Shown here: one piece after another, positions 40,421 to 50,222 of the stretch
How positions within the stretch are numbered: position 1 is the stretch's first letter
Layout: the number at the start of each line of letters is the position of its first letter
Assembly (NCBI GenBank): GCA_947074345.1
Contig: CAMTPH010000002.1
Location: 1-64,000, forward strand
From: an uncultured Bacteroides sp.
GTDB lineage: Bacteria; Bacteroidota; Bacteroidia; Bacteroidales; Bacteroidaceae
DNA: 64,000 bases
Reading direction: 5' to 3'
The notes under the pieces: model-generated
Seen by the model: only the letters and a program-made list of their open reading frames with translations
Told to the model about the DNA's origin: nothing
Databases searched by the model: none
Translations under genes and position numbers: made by a program

Positions 40421-40625
40421 GCCGCAAATATCGTACTTTTTTACGAGAACATGTTAAATTGTTAACGTTTTTTCGAGCATCTGTATTATACTATCTCGAT
40501 TTTAATCAAACATTTAATACATAACACATCTTCGACAACACCGATAATAAAGTTATTCGTTCATCTATTTATAAACAGTAGCCAAAGAATAAGAGTTCAT
40601 TCTGAGAGATAGAATCAGCTACTTC

Positions 40626-40709
40626 TTGCCACCCTATTGACAATGTTTTGCCAACCCACTGGCAAGAGTTTGCCTATATGATGGCAAAACATTGCCAGTG
40701 GGTTGGCAA
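40626..40709. repeat. Four-unit palindromic array, 22-bp period
   Basis: TTGCCACCCTATTGACAA (40626), TTGCCAACCCACTGGCAA (40648), TTGCCTATATGATGGCAA (40670), TTGCCAGTGGGTTGGCAA (40692). Confidence 0.92.
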
Positions 40710-40861
40710 CAACTTCTTTTTGTTGTTTAATGATTTTAGCTGACTACTTTATAATTTATTTATAAAACAGGATGACTGATATTTGGTTATTCTTAAACAA
40801 GATTGACTTATCAAACGTCTGACATTAAATTTAGCAAACTATAATTTAATCTGTTTTATTT

Positions 40862-40890
40862 TTTGCCACCAATGAAATTGTCTATCTTTG
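40862..40890 (+). promoter_or_regulatory. Candidate promoter of purL
   Basis: TTTG (40862-40865) then TATCTTTG (40883-40890), spacing 17, shorter than usual. Confidence 0.45.
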
Positions 40891-40948
40891 CGGCCGAAAA
40901 GGAAGTCGCACTTTTCAAGTGTAAAAACATAATAACGACATATACAAC

Positions 40949-43900
40949 ATGATTCTTTTTTTCAGAACTCCCGCTACAAGCGTGATTGCCGTAGAAAGCA
41001 GTCAACCAATCAGTCAGGAAGACAGTAAAAAACTTTGTTGGCTATTTGATAATGCCACAGTCGAAAACGAAGACGATTTAAAAGGTTACTTCGTAGGTCC
41101 ACGTCGCGAAATGATTACTCCTTGGAGTACCAATGCGGTAGAAATCACTCAAAACATGGGAATCGACGGCATCATCCGCATCGAAGAATACTTCCCGGTA
41201 AAAGACGAAAACGCTGAGTTTGACCCAATGCTTCAACGCATGTATCACGCTCTTGACCAAAACGTTTTCACTACTAATCGCCAACCAGAACCAATTCTTT
41301 ACATCGAAGACCTTGAAGCTTACAACGAGCAAGAAGGTTTAGCTCTTTCTAAAGAAGAAATGGACTATCTGAAAAAGGTAGAAGGTGACTTAGGTCGTAA
41401 ATTAACAGACTCTGAAGTTTTTGGTTTCGCACAAATCAACTCGGAGCACTGCCGTCACAAAATCTTTGGTGGAACTTTCGTTATCGACGGAGTTGAACAA
41501 GAATCATCTCTTTTTGCGATGATCAAAAAGACTACTAACGAAAATCCTAACCGTATTGTATCGGCTTATAAAGATAATGTAGCCTTTGCAGAAGGTCCGG
41601 TTATCGAGCAATTCGCACCTGCCGATCATTCTAAATCAGACTATTTCCAAATTAAAGATATCAAGAGTGTGATTTCTCTTAAAGCAGAAACTCACAACTT
41701 CCCTACCACTGTAGAGCCTTTCAATGGTGCTTCAACTGGTACTGGTGGCGAAATTCGCGACCGTATGGGTGGAGGTAAAGGTTCATGGCCTATTGCAGGT
41801 ACTGCAGTTTACATGACTTCTTACCCACGTACAGATGTAGATCGCATTTGGGAAGAGACTCTTCCTGTTCGCAAATGGTTATACCAAACTCCTGAGCAAA
41901 TCTTAATCAAGGCTTCAAACGGTGCCAGCGATTTCGGAAACAAATTCGGTCAACCACTTATCTGTGGTTCTGTATTGACTTTCGAACATGCCGAAAACGA
42001 TGAAGTTTACGGTTTCGACAAAGTTATCATGCTTGCCGGTGGTGTAGGTTATGGTGCTAAACGCGACTGTTTGAAAGGTTCGCCAGAAACAGGCAACAAG
42101 GTTGTATTGATTGGTGGTGATAACTACCGTATCGGTCTTGGTGGTGGTTCTGTATCATCTGTAGACACAGGTCGTTACAGCAGCGGCATTGAGTTGAATG
42201 CTGTACAACGTGCCAACGCAGAGATGCAAAAACGTGCTTACAATGTAGTTCGTGCTCTTTGCGAAGAAGAAAACAACCCGGTTGTTTCTATCCATGACCA
42301 CGGTTCGGCCGGACACGTAAACTGTCTTTCTGAACTTGTTGAGGAGTGTGGTGGTGTAATCGATATGAGCCAATTGCCTATCGGCGACAAAACTCTTTCG
42401 GCTAAAGAAATCATTGCTAACGAATCGCAAGAACGTATGGGTCTTCTTATCAAAGAAGAAGCTATCGACCATGTACGCAAGATTGCTGAACGCGAACGCG
42501 CTCCGATGTATGTAGTTGGTGAAACTACCGGAGATCACCGTTTCTCGTTCCAACAAGCTGATGGTGTTCGTCCATTCGACTTGGCTGTAGAACAAATGTT
42601 TGGCTCATCGCCAAAAACATATATGATTGACAAAACTGTTGAGAGACATTATGCAATGCCTCAATACGAATTGTCTGATCTTCATGAATACTTGACAAAC
42701 GTGCTTCAACTTGAAGCTGTGGCTTGTAAAGACTGGTTAACTAACAAGGTAGACCGTTCGGTTACAGGTAAGATTGCTCGCCAACAATGTCAAGGTGAAA
42801 TTCAATTGCCATTGAGTGACTGTGGTGTAGTTGCACTCGACTTCCGTGGCGATAAAGGTATTGCTACTTCTATCGGTCATGCTCCACAAGCTGCATTGGC
42901 CAATCCTGCTGCCGGTTCTGTATTGGCAGTAAGCGAAGCGCTTACCAACTTAGTATGGGCTCCATTGGTAGATGGTATGGATACTATCTCGCTTTCGGCT
43001 AACTGGATGTGGCCTTGCCGTTCTCAAGAGGGTGAAGATGCTCGTCTTTATACTGCTGTTAAGGCATTGAGCGATTTCTGCTGCACACTTCAAATCAATG
43101 TACCAACAGGTAAAGACTCATTGTCAATGACTCAAAAATATCCTGATGGCTCTAAAGTTGTTTCTCCTGGAACAGTAATCGTTTCGGCGGGTGCAGAGGT
43201 TTCTGATGTGAAGAAAGTAGTATCTCCTGTAATGGTAAACGATGCTAAATCGACTTTATATCATGTTGATTTCAGCTTTGACACATTGAAATTGGGTGGT
43301 TCTGCTTTTGCTCAATCATTGGGCAAAGTAGGCGACGATGTTCCAACTGTACAAAACGCTGAATACTTCCGCGATGCATTCTTGGCTGTTCAAGAATTAA
43401 TTCATAAAGGTTTGATTCTTGCTGGACACGATATCTCTGCAGGTGGTTTAATCACTGCTCTACTTGAGATGTGTTTCGCTAATGTTGAAGGTGGTATGGA
43501 GATTGATTTAGACAAAATCAAAGAAAACGATTTAGTAAAAATCTTATTCGCCGAAAACCCAGGTATCGTTATCCAAGTAGCTGATAAAAACAAAGAAGCT
43601 GTTAAGAAGATTCTTGAAGATGCAGGTATTGGCTTTATCAAATTGGGTAAACCAAGCGAAGAGCGTCATATCATGGTATCTAAAGAGGGTGCTACTTATC
43701 AATTTGGCGTAGATCATATGCGCGAAGTTTGGTATTCATCTTCTTACCTACTCGACCGTAAACAATCAATGAACGGTTGCGCTAAGCAACGTTTTGAAAA
43801 CTATAAGATGCAACCATTAGAGTTCGCATTCATGCCTGAGTTCACTGGTAAGCTTTCTCAATTTGGCCTTACTCCTGAACGTCGTACTGCAAGTGGTGTT

Positions 43901-44653
43901 CGTGCTGCTATCATTCGCGAAAAAGGAACTAACGGTGAACGCGAAATGGCTTATTCATTATATCTAGCAGGTTTCGACGTGAAAGATGTTACAATGACTG
44001 ACTTAATCAGTGGTCGCGAAACATTGGAAGACGTAAACTTGATTGTATATTGTGGTGGATTCTCTAACTCAGACGTTCTTGGTTCGGCTAAAGGCTGGGC
44101 AGGTGGTTTCTTGTTCAACCCTAAAGCGAAAGAGACACTTGATAAATTCTATGCTCGCCAAGATACATTGTCTCTAGGTATCTGTAACGGATGTCAGTTG
44201 ATGATGGAATTAGGTCTTATCAATCCAGAACATGAGAAGAAGGGCAAGATGCTTCACAACAACTCACACAAGTTTGAATCTACTTTCGTTGGAGTTACTA
44301 TCCCAACAAACCGCAGCGTTATGTTCGGTTCATTGAGTGGAAGCAAATTGGGTATCTGGGTTGCTCATGGTGAAGGCAAATTCTCTCTTCCTTACGAAGA
44401 AGACAAATACAATGTGGTTGCTAAATACTCTTACGATGAGTATCCTGCTAATCCAAATGGCTCTGACTATTCGGTAGCTGCTTTGGCAAGCGAAGATGGT
44501 CGCCACTTGGCAATGATGCCTCACTTAGAAAGAGCTATCTTCCCATGGCAAAATGCATATTATCCAGCTGATCGTAAGAACAGCGATCAAATCACTCCAT
44601 GGATGGAAGCATTCGTTAATGCACGTCTTTGGATTGAAGATAAAACTAAATAA
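40949..44653 (+). CDS. purL: Phosphoribosylformylglycinamidine synthase
   Basis: Large single-chain FGAM synthase: INSEHCRHKIFGG, KAETHNFPTTVEPFNGASTGTGGEIRD, LGICNGCQLMMELG glutaminase domain. Confidence 0.97.
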   Translation: MILFFRTPATSVIAVESSQPISQEDSKKLCWLFDNATVENEDDLKGYFVGPRREMITPWSTNAVEITQNMGIDGIIRIEEYFPVKDENAEFDPMLQRMYHALDQNVFTTNRQPEPILYIEDLEAYNEQEGLALSKEEMDYLKKVEGDLGRKLTDSEVFGFAQINSEHCRHKIFGGTFVIDGVEQESSLFAMIKKTTNENPNRIVSAYKDNVAFAEGPVIEQFAPADHSKSDYFQIKDIKSVISLKAETHNFPTTVEPFNGASTGTGGEIRDRMGGGKGSWPIAGTAVYMTSYPRTDVDRIWEETLPVRKWLYQTPEQILIKASNGASDFGNKFGQPLICGSVLTFEHAENDEVYGFDKVIMLAGGVGYGAKRDCLKGSPETGNKVVLIGGDNYRIGLGGGSVSSVDTGRYSSGIELNAVQRANAEMQKRAYNVVRALCEEENNPVVSIHDHGSAGHVNCLSELVEECGGVIDMSQLPIGDKTLSAKEIIANESQERMGLLIKEEAIDHVRKIAERERAPMYVVGETTGDHRFSFQQADGVRPFDLAVEQMFGSSPKTYMIDKTVERHYAMPQYELSDLHEYLTNVLQLEAVACKDWLTNKVDRSVTGKIARQQCQGEIQLPLSDCGVVALDFRGDKGIATSIGHAPQAALANPAAGSVLAVSEALTNLVWAPLVDGMDTISLSANWMWPCRSQEGEDARLYTAVKALSDFCCTLQINVPTGKDSLSMTQKYPDGSKVVSPGTVIVSAGAEVSDVKKVVSPVMVNDAKSTLYHVDFSFDTLKLGGSAFAQSLGKVGDDVPTVQNAEYFRDAFLAVQELIHKGLILAGHDISAGGLITALLEMCFANVEGGMEIDLDKIKENDLVKILFAENPGIVIQVADKNKEAVKKILEDAGIGFIKLGKPSEERHIMVSKEGATYQFGVDHMREVWYSSSYLLDRKQSMNGCAKQRFENYKMQPLEFAFMPEFTGKLSQFGLTPERRTASGVRAAIIREKGTNGEREMAYSLYLAGFDVKDVTMTDLISGRETLEDVNLIVYCGGFSNSDVLGSAKGWAGGFLFNPKAKETLDKFYARQDTLSLGICNGCQLMMELGLINPEHEKKGKMLHNNSHKFESTFVGVTIPTNRSVMFGSLSGSKLGIWVAHGEGKFSLPYEEDKYNVVAKYSYDEYPANPNGSDYSVAALASEDGRHLAMMPHLERAIFPWQNAYYPADRKNSDQITPWMEAFVNARLWIEDKTK

Positions 44654-44680
44654 CCAACGTTATTTATCAAAAACTTTCAT

Positions 44681-44718
44681 AAAAGGTTCTTGTACTGTAA
44701 TAGTACAAGAACCTTTTA
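44681..44718 (+). terminator. Terminator after purL
   Basis: AAAAGGTTCTTGTACT gtaat AGTACAAGAACCTTTT. Confidence 0.85.
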
Positions 44719-44903
44719 TATTTCAACACTATAACTATGTTTTTCTTTCAGACTACAATAAAAACTACATAATTTAATGTAAATATTAAAATATAGCCAT
44801 CTTTTCTATAAAGAAAATAAATTTATATAATTTATAATTATTACTTTTGTAATGCAAACAAACTTTCTTTATAGATTCAAGATAACCTATAACTCTTTTA
44901 CAT

Positions 44904-47900
44904 ATGAGATATTACTTTTTATTATATTTCATAATTATATCAATTCCTTCATTAGCCCAATCATTCAAATATATTGGCCCTGAAGAGGGACTGAGCAATA
45001 GAAGAGTTTATCACATCGAAAAAGACCAAAAAGGATTCATGTGGTTTCTTACTCGCGAAGGTATAGATCGCTATGACGGTAAGAATATCAAAAACTATAA
45101 ACTACAAGATGGATTTGATGAAGTAAAACCTATATACTCTCAATGCTGGATGCATACAGATGGAGTAGGTAATCTTTATGTTGTAGGTAATGAAGGTAGG
45201 CTCTTTAAATACGATAATATATATGATCTATTTAAAATAGTCTATCGCACTCCTAAAATCACAACAGACAATGATAAACTTGCAAAGATTAATTATAGCT
45301 TTATTAATCCGAATAATACCATCTGGTTGTGCACTGACAAGTTTATTTATATATGGAATATAGCTACAAAAAGATCTTCAATTGTAGCAAATTCAAATAA
45401 CTTCCAAGTAAAAAGTATTGCTCCCATAAACGAAACTCACTATTTTATCGGAACAAACGATGGGTTACACTATGCCGAATTAATAAATGATTCATTAAAA
45501 TCTTTAGAGGTAACTAACATTGTTATTGATAACCAAAAAATACCTGTTAGCTCTTTATATTATGATAAAGAAAATGATAAACTGTTGGTAGGAACACCTG
45601 GATATGGAATAACAGTTATTAAAAACCTTAAAGACTTAAATAGCAAAGATGCATTCATCATTGATGGGACAAGCATCAATTCATTTGAAGAATATATTAA
45701 CAATCAACTATTAATATCAACTGATGGTAATGGTGTATATATTATGAATAAAGACACCGAGGAGACAAAGCCATTTTTAGTTACCAATCATGATTCAGAA
45801 ATTGGAATGAACGGCAATACTATAAAGGATCTATTAGTTGATGAAGAAAATAGAATCTGGATGTGTAATTTCCCAATGGGGGTAACGATATACGAGAAAG
45901 GATTTTCAAATTATAAATGGATTAAACATTCTATAGGCAATAGACAATCAATAGTTAATAACAGAATTAGTGCCATAACTAAAGATAGTGAAGGCGATAT
46001 TTGGTTTGCTACAAGCAACGGTATCAGTCTTTATAAAACCAATGATAACAGCTGGCACTCCTTTTATAGTTCGTTTGATAATCATAATAATACTTGTATA
46101 CAATTTCTAAGTATTAATGAAGTAAGCCCAGGTGTTATCTGGACTACCGGTTATGATTCGGAAATATATAGCATCAATAAAAAGGATTTCAAAACTAATA
46201 CAGTAAAACTAAATCATAGCGTTGACAAGATTAGCAATCCAGATAGCTATATCAGATCAGTATATAAAGACAGCGAAAGTAATATATGGCTAGGCGGAGA
46301 ACATAGACTTAGAAAAGTAAACCCGATTACTCTTGATGTTGAACTTTATGACATTCCAAGAACAATATGTATTATCGAAAAGGATCACAAACATCTTTGG
46401 ATAGGTACAATGAATGGGTTATTCTTATTAAATAAGAATAGCAAAGAGTTAACTCCCATCACAATACCTGCCGAATCTAATTATATCTACTCCTTATTGC
46501 AGAATGATCAAGGTCAACTATATATTGGAACTAGTGGTTCAGGATTGTTGATATATTCTCACGAAACTAACGAGTTTAATCACTTTCATACTAATAACAC
46601 ATCATTAATATCAAACAGCATTTGTACAATTCTATCGAATGAAGATTATTCTGAAATTATTATTGGTACAGAGAATGGATTGACAAGGTTTTATCCTAAC
46701 GAAAAAAGATTTAGAAACTGGACCAAAGATCAAGGATTAAAACCTATCTACTATAATTCAAGTTCGGGTGTTTATTGTGGCAATAACTATTATATCTTAG
46801 GAACCAATGATGGGGCTATCTTATTTGAAAGAAGTTCAGAGAACCCGAAGTATTATAAAAATAAGATGGTGTTATCTGATTTCAGGTTATTTTATGAAAC
46901 AGTATATCCAGGCGACAAGAACTCTCCATTAATCAATAATATAGATGATACAAAATCTATTACATTAAATCATAATCAAAATATCTTTTCTTTAGAGATA
47001 TCTTCGATAAATTATACATACCCATCGGATGTATTATACACATGGAAGCTTGAAGGGTTTTATAACAAGTGGCGTAGATTAGGAAAAGACAACATCGTAA
47101 GATATACCAATTTAAGTCCAGGCAAATATAAACTACATATTAGAGCTGTGTCTAATGAAAACAAACAAATAGTACTTGAAGAAAGATCTATTGATATCAA
47201 CATTAAAAAGCCTATATGGAAAACGATTTGGGCTTATATCATTTATTGTCTGTTATTAGCTTATATTGCAGCTATGATAATGAGATTCCTCTACATGAGA
47301 AAACAAAAAGATATCTCAAATGAGAAGATTCAATTCTTTATTAATTCTGCACATGATATTAGAACACCTTTAACCTTGATAAAAGCTCCACTCGAAGAAA
47401 TACGAGAAAAGGAACTTCTTACTCATAATGGTATGTCTAATGTGAATGTGGCTTTAAGAAACGTAAACTCATTACTACGTTTAACTACAAATCTGATAAA
47501 CTTCGAAAGGACAGATGTATACTCATCTGACTTATATATTTCAGAAAATGAACTTAATAGTTACATCACAGATATATTTCAAACATTTAGATCTTTTGCT
47601 AATTCTAAAGATATAACCTTTACTTACGAAAGTAATTTCAAATTTCTAAATGTATGGTTCGATAAAGATAAAATGGATTCTGTTTTAAAGAATATAATAT
47701 CGAACGCATTAAAATATACACCCAACAATGGTGAAGTCCATATTATAGCAACCGAGAGCAATGATAATTGGACAGTAGAAGTTCAAGATACAGGCATAGG
47801 TGTACCTGCTAGTGAACAAAAAAGATTATTTAAAACTCACTTTAGAGGATCAAATGCAGTAAACTCAAAAATAACAGGAAGCGGCATAGGTTTAATGCTT

Positions 47901-48917
47901 GTTTGGAAATTAGTACGTTTACATGGTGGTAAAACTCAATTCTCGAGTGTTGAGTCAAAGGGAAGTAGCATGAAGATTACAATCCCTAAGAAGTCATCTA
48001 AACTTAACAAAGCACACATTGCGAAGAAAAGTAAGGACACTAGTTTTGTTACAGACATTGATTCTTATGATGAACCAACTAATAATTATCAAGATGTTAA
48101 ACAAAATCTAGAGCATGAAAATCAACGTATACTAATTGTTGAGGATAATGATGAACTTAGAACCTATTTAAAAAACACATTATCAGAAGTATATATTATT
48201 CAAACTTGTGAGAATGGCAAAGATGCATTGACAATTATCAAAGAATATAAACCAAACCTTATTATTTCTGATATTATGATGCCAGAACTAAGAGGTGATG
48301 AACTTTGTAAAATTGTAAAGAGCAATATTGAGACATCTCATATACCTGTTATACTTTTGACTGCATTAAGTGATGAGAAAAGTATATTAGACGGTATCAA
48401 TATTGGGGCAGACGAATATATTACTAAACCATTTAATATTGGTATTCTTAAAGCAACAATTACAAACATATTAACCAATAGGGCGCTCTTAAATAAAAAA
48501 TATACTAATTTTGAATCGCAAGAAGAAGAGCCAAGCATCAACTACACTTCAGATATTGATTGGAAGTTTATCGCAGCTGTTAAGAAAAGCGTAGAAGACA
48601 ATATGGATAATCAAGCCTTCAATGTAGACATCTTATGTAACTTGTTAAATATGAGTCGCACTAGTTTCTACAATAAAATAAAGGCATTAACCAACCAAGC
48701 TCCCGCTGATTATGTTAGATTGATACGTTTAAACAGAGCAGCAGCTCTACTCAAAGAGAGAAAATATTCTATTATAGAGATTGCTGAGATGACTGGCTTC
48801 AATGATGCTAAATACTTTAGAGAAGTATTTAAAAAACATTTCAAAGTAAGCCCTAGCAAATATGCCAAAGAGGATACTGAAGAAAAAGCAAAAAAGGATA
48901 TAGATAAAATAGAATAA
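44904..48917 (+). CDS. Hybrid two-component system sensor/regulator (HTCS) with AraC-type output
   Basis: Beta-propeller sensor repeats, Y_Y_Y-like region, TM, HDIRTPLTLIKAPLEEI, receiver ILIVEDNDELRTYL...ISDIMMPELRGDEL, AraC HTH. Confidence 0.95.
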   Translation: MRYYFLLYFIIISIPSLAQSFKYIGPEEGLSNRRVYHIEKDQKGFMWFLTREGIDRYDGKNIKNYKLQDGFDEVKPIYSQCWMHTDGVGNLYVVGNEGRLFKYDNIYDLFKIVYRTPKITTDNDKLAKINYSFINPNNTIWLCTDKFIYIWNIATKRSSIVANSNNFQVKSIAPINETHYFIGTNDGLHYAELINDSLKSLEVTNIVIDNQKIPVSSLYYDKENDKLLVGTPGYGITVIKNLKDLNSKDAFIIDGTSINSFEEYINNQLLISTDGNGVYIMNKDTEETKPFLVTNHDSEIGMNGNTIKDLLVDEENRIWMCNFPMGVTIYEKGFSNYKWIKHSIGNRQSIVNNRISAITKDSEGDIWFATSNGISLYKTNDNSWHSFYSSFDNHNNTCIQFLSINEVSPGVIWTTGYDSEIYSINKKDFKTNTVKLNHSVDKISNPDSYIRSVYKDSESNIWLGGEHRLRKVNPITLDVELYDIPRTICIIEKDHKHLWIGTMNGLFLLNKNSKELTPITIPAESNYIYSLLQNDQGQLYIGTSGSGLLIYSHETNEFNHFHTNNTSLISNSICTILSNEDYSEIIIGTENGLTRFYPNEKRFRNWTKDQGLKPIYYNSSSGVYCGNNYYILGTNDGAILFERSSENPKYYKNKMVLSDFRLFYETVYPGDKNSPLINNIDDTKSITLNHNQNIFSLEISSINYTYPSDVLYTWKLEGFYNKWRRLGKDNIVRYTNLSPGKYKLHIRAVSNENKQIVLEERSIDINIKKPIWKTIWAYIIYCLLLAYIAAMIMRFLYMRKQKDISNEKIQFFINSAHDIRTPLTLIKAPLEEIREKELLTHNGMSNVNVALRNVNSLLRLTTNLINFERTDVYSSDLYISENELNSYITDIFQTFRSFANSKDITFTYESNFKFLNVWFDKDKMDSVLKNIISNALKYTPNNGEVHIIATESNDNWTVEVQDTGIGVPASEQKRLFKTHFRGSNAVNSKITGSGIGLMLVWKLVRLHGGKTQFSSVESKGSSMKITIPKKSSKLNKAHIAKKSKDTSFVTDIDSYDEPTNNYQDVKQNLEHENQRILIVEDNDELRTYLKNTLSEVYIIQTCENGKDALTIIKEYKPNLIISDIMMPELRGDELCKIVKSNIETSHIPVILLTALSDEKSILDGINIGADEYITKPFNIGILKATITNILTNRALLNKKYTNFESQEEEPSINYTSDIDWKFIAAVKKSVEDNMDNQAFNVDILCNLLNMSRTSFYNKIKALTNQAPADYVRLIRLNRAAALLKERKYSIIEIAEMTGFNDAKYFREVFKKHFKVSPSKYAKEDTEEKAKKDIDKIE

Positions 48918-49474
48918 TGAATATATATTTAGAATCATTCGGTATATTTTTTAAGATTGGAGCTTTCACGATTGGCGGTGGCTATGCGATGGTTCCATTA
49001 ATAGAGAATGAAATTGTAACAAAAAGAAAATGGCTAAGTCAAGATGATTTTATGGACTTATTAGCCATCTCTCAGTCTGCTCCCGGTATATTAGCAGTAA
49101 ACATCTCCATCTTCATTGGGTATAAGTTAAGAGGCATTCGTGGCAGTATGGTAACTGCATTGGGAACAATACTTCCCTCGTTCCTTATAATATTAGCGAT
49201 TGCTTTATTTTTTAGTAACTATCAAGATAATGTATATATTGAGCGAGTATTTAAAGGCATTCGTCCAGCAGTAGTAGCGTTAATTGCTGCACCTACCTTT
49301 ACAATGGCCAAGTCTGCAAAGATTAACAGATATACGATATGGATACCTGTAATATCTGCTTTATTAATTTGGTTGCTCGACTTCTCACCAATCTGGATTA
49401 TACTTATGGCAGGTATAGGCGGATTTGTATGGGGTAAATGGGGAGTAGGATTTTATAATAAACTAAGAAAATAG
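48917..49474 (+). CDS. Chromate transporter family protein, half 1
   Basis: FFKIGAFTIGGGYAMVPLIENEIV, LLAISQSAPGILAVNISIFIGYKLRG. Confidence 0.92.
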   Translation: MNIYLESFGIFFKIGAFTIGGGYAMVPLIENEIVTKRKWLSQDDFMDLLAISQSAPGILAVNISIFIGYKLRGIRGSMVTALGTILPSFLIILAIALFFSNYQDNVYIERVFKGIRPAVVALIAAPTFTMAKSAKINRYTIWIPVISALLIWLLDFSPIWIILMAGIGGFVWGKWGVGFYNKLRK

Positions 49475-49483
49475 AAGCATATC

Positions 49484-50035
49484 ATGATATACCTACAATT
49501 ATTTTATACGTTCTTTAAAATCGGATTGTTCGGTTTTGGTGGTGGTTATGCCATGCTTTCAATGATACAAGGCGAAGTTGTGACTCGTTATGGATGGCTT
49601 ACCGCACAAGAATTTACAGATATTGTGGCTATTAGCCAGATGACACCCGGACCAATTGGTATCAATGCAGCTACTTATGTAGGTTTCACTGCAACAGGAA
49701 GTGTTTTAGGATCTATATTGGCTACATTTGCAGTTATTCTTCCATCGTTTATATTGATGTTGACTATCAGCAAATTCTTCTTGAAATATCAGAAACATCC
49801 TGTAGTAGAAGCTGTATTTAGTGGATTGCGACCAGCCGTAGTGGGTTTATTGGCATCGGCTGCACTGGTATTGATGACAAATGAAAACTTTGGTTCGCCA
49901 ACCAATGATACTTATCAATTTATTGTCAGTGTTGTTATCTTTTTAATTGCATTTATAGGAACCCGTAAGTATAAGGTAAATCCTATATTAATGATATTGG
50001 CATGCGGTCTAGCAGGATTCTTCTTATATATGTAA
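49484..50035 (+). CDS. Chromate transporter family protein, half 2
   Basis: FFKIGLFGFGGGYAMLSMIQGEVV, IVAISQMTPGPIGINAATYVGF. Confidence 0.92.
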   Translation: MIYLQLFYTFFKIGLFGFGGGYAMLSMIQGEVVTRYGWLTAQEFTDIVAISQMTPGPIGINAATYVGFTATGSVLGSILATFAVILPSFILMLTISKFFLKYQKHPVVEAVFSGLRPAVVGLLASAALVLMTNENFGSPTNDTYQFIVSVVIFLIAFIGTRKYKVNPILMILACGLAGFFLYM

Positions 50036-50042
50036 GAAGAAT

Positions 50043-50219
50043 CTAACTCTCTTTTTTCTTTTTCAATCGGCCACTCTTCTTCAACGCTTCGGTAATAATC
50101 CATTGAAGCTGACCGTTTGTACTACGAAACTCATCGGCTGCCCATTTCTCGATAGCATCCATTGTTTCGCTATCTACACGGAGTACAAAACTCTTTGTTG
50201 AAGATTCTTTTTTAGCCAT
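50043..50219 (-). CDS. Small Arc-like (ribbon-helix-helix) DNA-binding protein, 58 aa, absent from supplied ORF track
   Basis: Reverse-strand translation MAKKESSTKSFVLRVDSETMDAIEKWAADEFRSTNGQLQWIITEALKKSGRLKKKKES*. Confidence 0.82.
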   Translation of the reverse strand: MAKKESSTKSFVLRVDSETMDAIEKWAADEFRSTNGQLQWIITEALKKSGRLKKKKES

Positions 50220-50222
50220 ATT

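Noticed and set aside
40626-40709. Plasmid-type replication iterons (22-bp repeats)
   Set aside because: Units vary strongly in the centre and are palindromic rather than direct iterons; no Rep gene nearby and the context is housekeeping chromosome.
42155-42595. 146-aa antisense ORF inside purL
   Set aside because: Shadow ORF opposite a highly conserved enzyme.
48917-50035. Frameshifted chromate transporter pseudogene
   Set aside because: Two complete half-size ORFs with own starts and GGGYAM motifs match the known split (short-chain) ChrA pair.
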